Assembly: GCA_946480565.1 (NCBI GenBank)
Contig: CAMLKR010000012.1
Location: forward strand, 1 to 31,837
DNA from: an uncultured Arenimonas sp.
GTDB lineage: Bacteria; Pseudomonadota; Gammaproteobacteria; Xanthomonadales; Xanthomonadaceae
DNA length: 31,837 nucleotides
Direction: 5' to 3'
Positions 29,917 to 31,837 of this stretch are shown in pieces (within the stretch, counting starts at the first letter, position 1; each line of letters begins with the position of its first letter). The position numbers and the translations under genes were made by a program. A model generated the notes under the pieces. The model saw only the letters and a program-made list of their open reading frames with translations. It did no database searches and had not been told where the DNA came from.

Positions 29917-31125
29917 TCAGGGGCGGTCCTTCGGGGCCGCCTCTGCGTTCAGGGCCTCGAGGATGCCCTGGCTGGCGCGGCCGTCGGCCGTGCGGCCCAG
30001 GCGCTTCTGCTCCGCCGCGATCGCCTCGCGCGACTTCGCGCCGATCATGCCGTCGACTTCGCCGATGTCGTGGCCGCGATCGAGCAGCCGCTGCTGGAGT
30101 TCGCGGCGCTGGGCGCGCGAGAGGCCCGGGTCGTCGGTGGGCCAGGCGGCCACCAGGCCCTTGCCGCCGCGCAGCCGGTCCGACAGCAGGGCGATCGCCA
30201 GCGCGTAACTCTCGGCGGCGTTGTAGGAAAAGATCGCGTCGTAGTTGCGGAACACCAGGAAGGCCGGGCCATTCCTGCCCGCCGGCAGCAGCAGGGCGGT
30301 CGGTGCGTCCGAGGACTCCAGTGCGCCGCCATCGGCGCGCGTGATGCCGGCCGCAAGCCAGGACGACAGCGGCCGCCGCGCCTGCCGGCCGCTCATCGTG
30401 GCCGGGTAATCCTTCGGCAGCGTCACTTCGTAACCCCAGGGCTGGCCGGGTTGCCAGCCGCTGCGCTTGAGGTAGTTCGCGGTCGAGGCCAGCGCATCGG
30501 GAATGCTGCCGACCAGGTCGCGGCGGCCGTCGCCGTCGCCGTCCACGGCGATGCGGGCATAGGTCGAGGGCATGAACTGGGTATGGCCGAAGGCGCCGGC
30601 CCAGGAGCCGACCAGGCCCTCGGCGCGCAGGTCGCCCGACTGCAGCAGCCGGATGGCCGCGAACAGCTCGCCGCGGAAGAAGGCCTGGCGGCGCCCCGCG
30701 CAGGACAGGGTGGCCAGCGACTGCAGCAGCGGCTTCTTGCCGAAGGTGCGACCGTAGTTGCTCTCCACGCCCCAGACCGCGACCACCGTGGCGGCATCCA
30801 CGCCGTAGGCCTGTTCGACCTTGGCCAGCGTCGCCGCATGTTCGGCCAGGCGCGCCTTGCCGTCCTCGACGCGCTCCTCGTCGACCAGGCCGGCCAGGTA
30901 GTCCCAGATGGGCGTGCGGAACTCCGGCTGGTAGTCCAGCGATTCCAGCACGGCCGGATCGCTCGCCAGGCCGCGCGTATGGCGGTCGTAGACCGGGCCG
31001 TGGATGCCGTGCGCGCGGGCCTGCGAACGCAGGCCCGCGAGGCAGGCGTCGAGGTCGGCGGCGAGGGCGGACGGGGCCGCGGGCAGCGCGGCGGCGAGCA
31101 GCAGGGAAGCGGGCAGGGTGCGCAT
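29917..31125 (-). CDS. MltB-type lytic murein transglycosylase with peptidoglycan-binding domain
   Basis: The 402-residue periplasmic enzyme should cleave the MurNAc-GlcNAc bond of peptidoglycan to 1,6-anhydro ends. It has a signal peptide (1-22, LPASLLLAAALPAAPSALA), a SLT_2/MltB-like domain (about 25-330) with catalytic Glu121 in AVWGVESNYGRTFG, then LVGSWAGAFGHTQFMPSTYARIAVDGDGDGRRDL, and a C-terminal PG_binding_1 domain (about 335-395, LQQRLLDRGHDIGEVDGMIGAKSREAI). There is no lipobox Cys after the signal peptide, so it is soluble rather than lipid-anchored. A Met 12 codons earlier (31161) would lengthen the signal peptide oddly, so 31125 is chosen. Confidence 0.93.
   Translation of the reverse strand: MRTLPASLLLAAALPAAPSALAADLDACLAGLRSQARAHGIHGPVYDRHTRGLASDPAVLESLDYQPEFRTPIWDYLAGLVDEERVEDGKARLAEHAATLAKVEQAYGVDAATVVAVWGVESNYGRTFGKKPLLQSLATLSCAGRRQAFFRGELFAAIRLLQSGDLRAEGLVGSWAGAFGHTQFMPSTYARIAVDGDGDGRRDLVGSIPDALASTANYLKRSGWQPGQPWGYEVTLPKDYPATMSGRQARRPLSSWLAAGITRADGGALESSDAPTALLLPAGRNGPAFLVFRNYDAIFSYNAAESYALAIALLSDRLRGGKGLVAAWPTDDPGLSRAQRRELQQRLLDRGHDIGEVDGMIGAKSREAIAAEQKRLGRTADGRASQGILEALNAEAAPKDRP
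29919..29944. terminator. Hairpin with cUUCGg loop at convergent junction
   Basis: An 11-bp stem (two G-U wobbles) at 29919-29929 and 29934-29944 carries a TTCG tetraloop closed by C-G, an exceptionally stable RNA hairpin on the plus strand. It begins 13 bases past the OPT transporter stop and overlaps the end of the facing transglycosylase gene. It lacks a U-tract. Confidence 0.45.
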
Positions 31126-31182
31126 GCCGGGCACTGTGCCAGCCGCTGCCTGAATCGTCACCGGCGGGCGTGGCGCCCACGT

Positions 31183-31188
31183 TATGCT
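31183..31188 (+). promoter_or_regulatory. Possible -10 box for the glutathione S-transferase gene
   Basis: TATGCT, four of six to consensus, about 32 bases before the ATG at 31221; no -35 noted. Confidence 0.25.
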
Positions 31189-31220
31189 TCGGCCTCCCCC
31201 GTTCCGGACCCCACGTCGCG

Positions 31221-31837
31221 ATGATCACCGTCCACCACCTCAACAATTCGCGCTCGCAGCGCGTGCTCTGGCTGCTCGAGGAGCTGGGCCTGCCCTACCA
31301 GGTGAAACGCTACGAACGCGACGTCAAGACGATGCTGGCGCCGCCGGAGCTGCGTGCGGTGCATCCGCTGGGAAAGTCGCCGGTGATCGACGACGGCGGC
31401 CTGGTGCTGGCCGAATCCGGCGCCATCGTCGAATACCTGGCGGAAAAATACGGCGAGGGCCGGCTGCTGCCGGCCGCCGGCACGCCCGAACGCCTGCGCC
31501 ACCGCTACTGGATGCACTACGCCGAGGGCTCGGCGATGCCGCCGCTGCTGCTGAGCCTGATCTTCTCGAAAGTGCGCAGCGCGCCGGCGCCGTTTTTCGT
31601 CAAGCCCATCGCCCGCGCCATCGCCGACAAGGTGATGGCCAACTTCGTCTCGCCGCAGATCCGACTGCACCTGGATTTCATGGAGGCCGAGCTGGGCGAG
31701 TCGACCTGGTTCACCGGTGAACAATTCGGCGCCGCCGACATCCAGATGAGCTTCCCGATCGAAGCGGCCGCCGCGCGTGGCGGCCTGGACGCCAGCCGGC
31801 CGCGGCTGATGGCCTTCCTCGAGCGCATCCACGGCCG
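31221..31837 (+). CDS. Glutathione S-transferase family protein (3' truncated)
   Basis: The frame opens at the ATG and runs to the right edge without a stop; 205 full codons are visible, probably about 90% of the protein. The N-terminal thioredoxin-like domain (1-80) has ITVHHLNNSRSQRVLWLLEELGLPY and GKSPVIDDGGLVLAESGAIVEYLAEKYG, the glutathione-binding PVI-cis-Pro and ES motif of bacterial GSTs. The helical domain (about 90-205) contains WFTGEQFGAADIQMSFPIEAA, the N-capping box of the GST fold. Glutathione conjugation or reduction is expected, but the substrate is unknown. The residues before the edge, LMAFLERIHGR, sit in the last conserved helix. Confidence 0.9.
   Translation, partial: MITVHHLNNSRSQRVLWLLEELGLPYQVKRYERDVKTMLAPPELRAVHPLGKSPVIDDGGLVLAESGAIVEYLAEKYGEGRLLPAAGTPERLRHRYWMHYAEGSAMPPLLLSLIFSKVRSAPAPFFVKPIARAIADKVMANFVSPQIRLHLDFMEAELGESTWFTGEQFGAADIQMSFPIEAAAARGGLDASRPRLMAFLERIHG

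Overview
The window is a gene-dense, high-GC (about 70% by eye) bacterial chromosome segment. Gene content and style point to the Gammaproteobacteria family Xanthomonadaceae/Lysobacteraceae (a Lysobacter-, Luteimonas- or Pseudoxanthomonas-like genome). The clues are a bacterial RIO1-type kinase, a lysine-rich 34-residue protein, a PstS-like/OmpA fusion, an OPT peptide transporter, a POT peptide transporter and start-proximal -10 boxes of the TAxAAT type. This is inference from protein families; no rRNA or other marker is present. I saw no tRNA, rRNA, CRISPR array, insertion sequence, prophage or composition break. No gap between genes exceeds 300 bases.

Layout. 1-4400: a luciferase-like oxidoreductase cut by the left edge, a secreted glycine-zipper protein with a clear intrinsic terminator, a RIO-like kinase followed by a 32-residue membrane peptide, and a secreted PQQ-type beta-propeller. 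4599-8660: a response regulator with a degenerate GGDEF domain, a PhzF-like protein, an overlapping methyltransferase/YkgJ pair and a DsbA/FrnE-like protein with an altered active site. 8691-13500: a DUF808 membrane protein, a diheme cytochrome c lipoprotein, a glutamine amidotransferase, an SRPBCC protein, a pseudouridine-synthase-like protein lacking the catalytic Asp, and the lysine-rich peptide. 13608-17202: a VOC/GDPD overlapping pair, an EamA-type permease, a DUF6164 protein, and an overlapping barnase-type RNase/barstar pair. 17316-21674: a PstS-like/OmpA protein, a POT transporter and a membrane diguanylate cyclase. 21681-26833: a gamma-glutamyl ligase-like/hydrolase-like pair, then an SDR protein divergent from a GbsR/MarR regulator-DCC protein-acyltransferase row across a palindromic operator. 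26903-end: a neutral zinc metallopeptidase, an OPT transporter, a MltB-type lytic transglycosylase and a glutathione S-transferase cut by the right edge.

How genes may work together. Five ATGA (4-base) overlaps mark translationally coupled pairs: methyltransferase-YkgJ, VOC-GDPD, RNase-barstar, YbdK-like/PuuD-like and GbsR-DCC. The best candidates for something beyond routine annotation are: (i) the response regulator whose GGDEF signature is destroyed while an RxxD inhibitory site is retained, suggesting a c-di-GMP receptor; (ii) the GbsR-controlled divergent module with a perfect palindrome overlapping a -35 box; (iii) a cluster of genes whose -10 box sits 5-7 bases before the ATG, predicting leaderless mRNAs; and (iv) the YbdK-like/PuuD-like/diguanylate cyclase row. 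I found no clear example of a wholly new defence or biosynthetic system.
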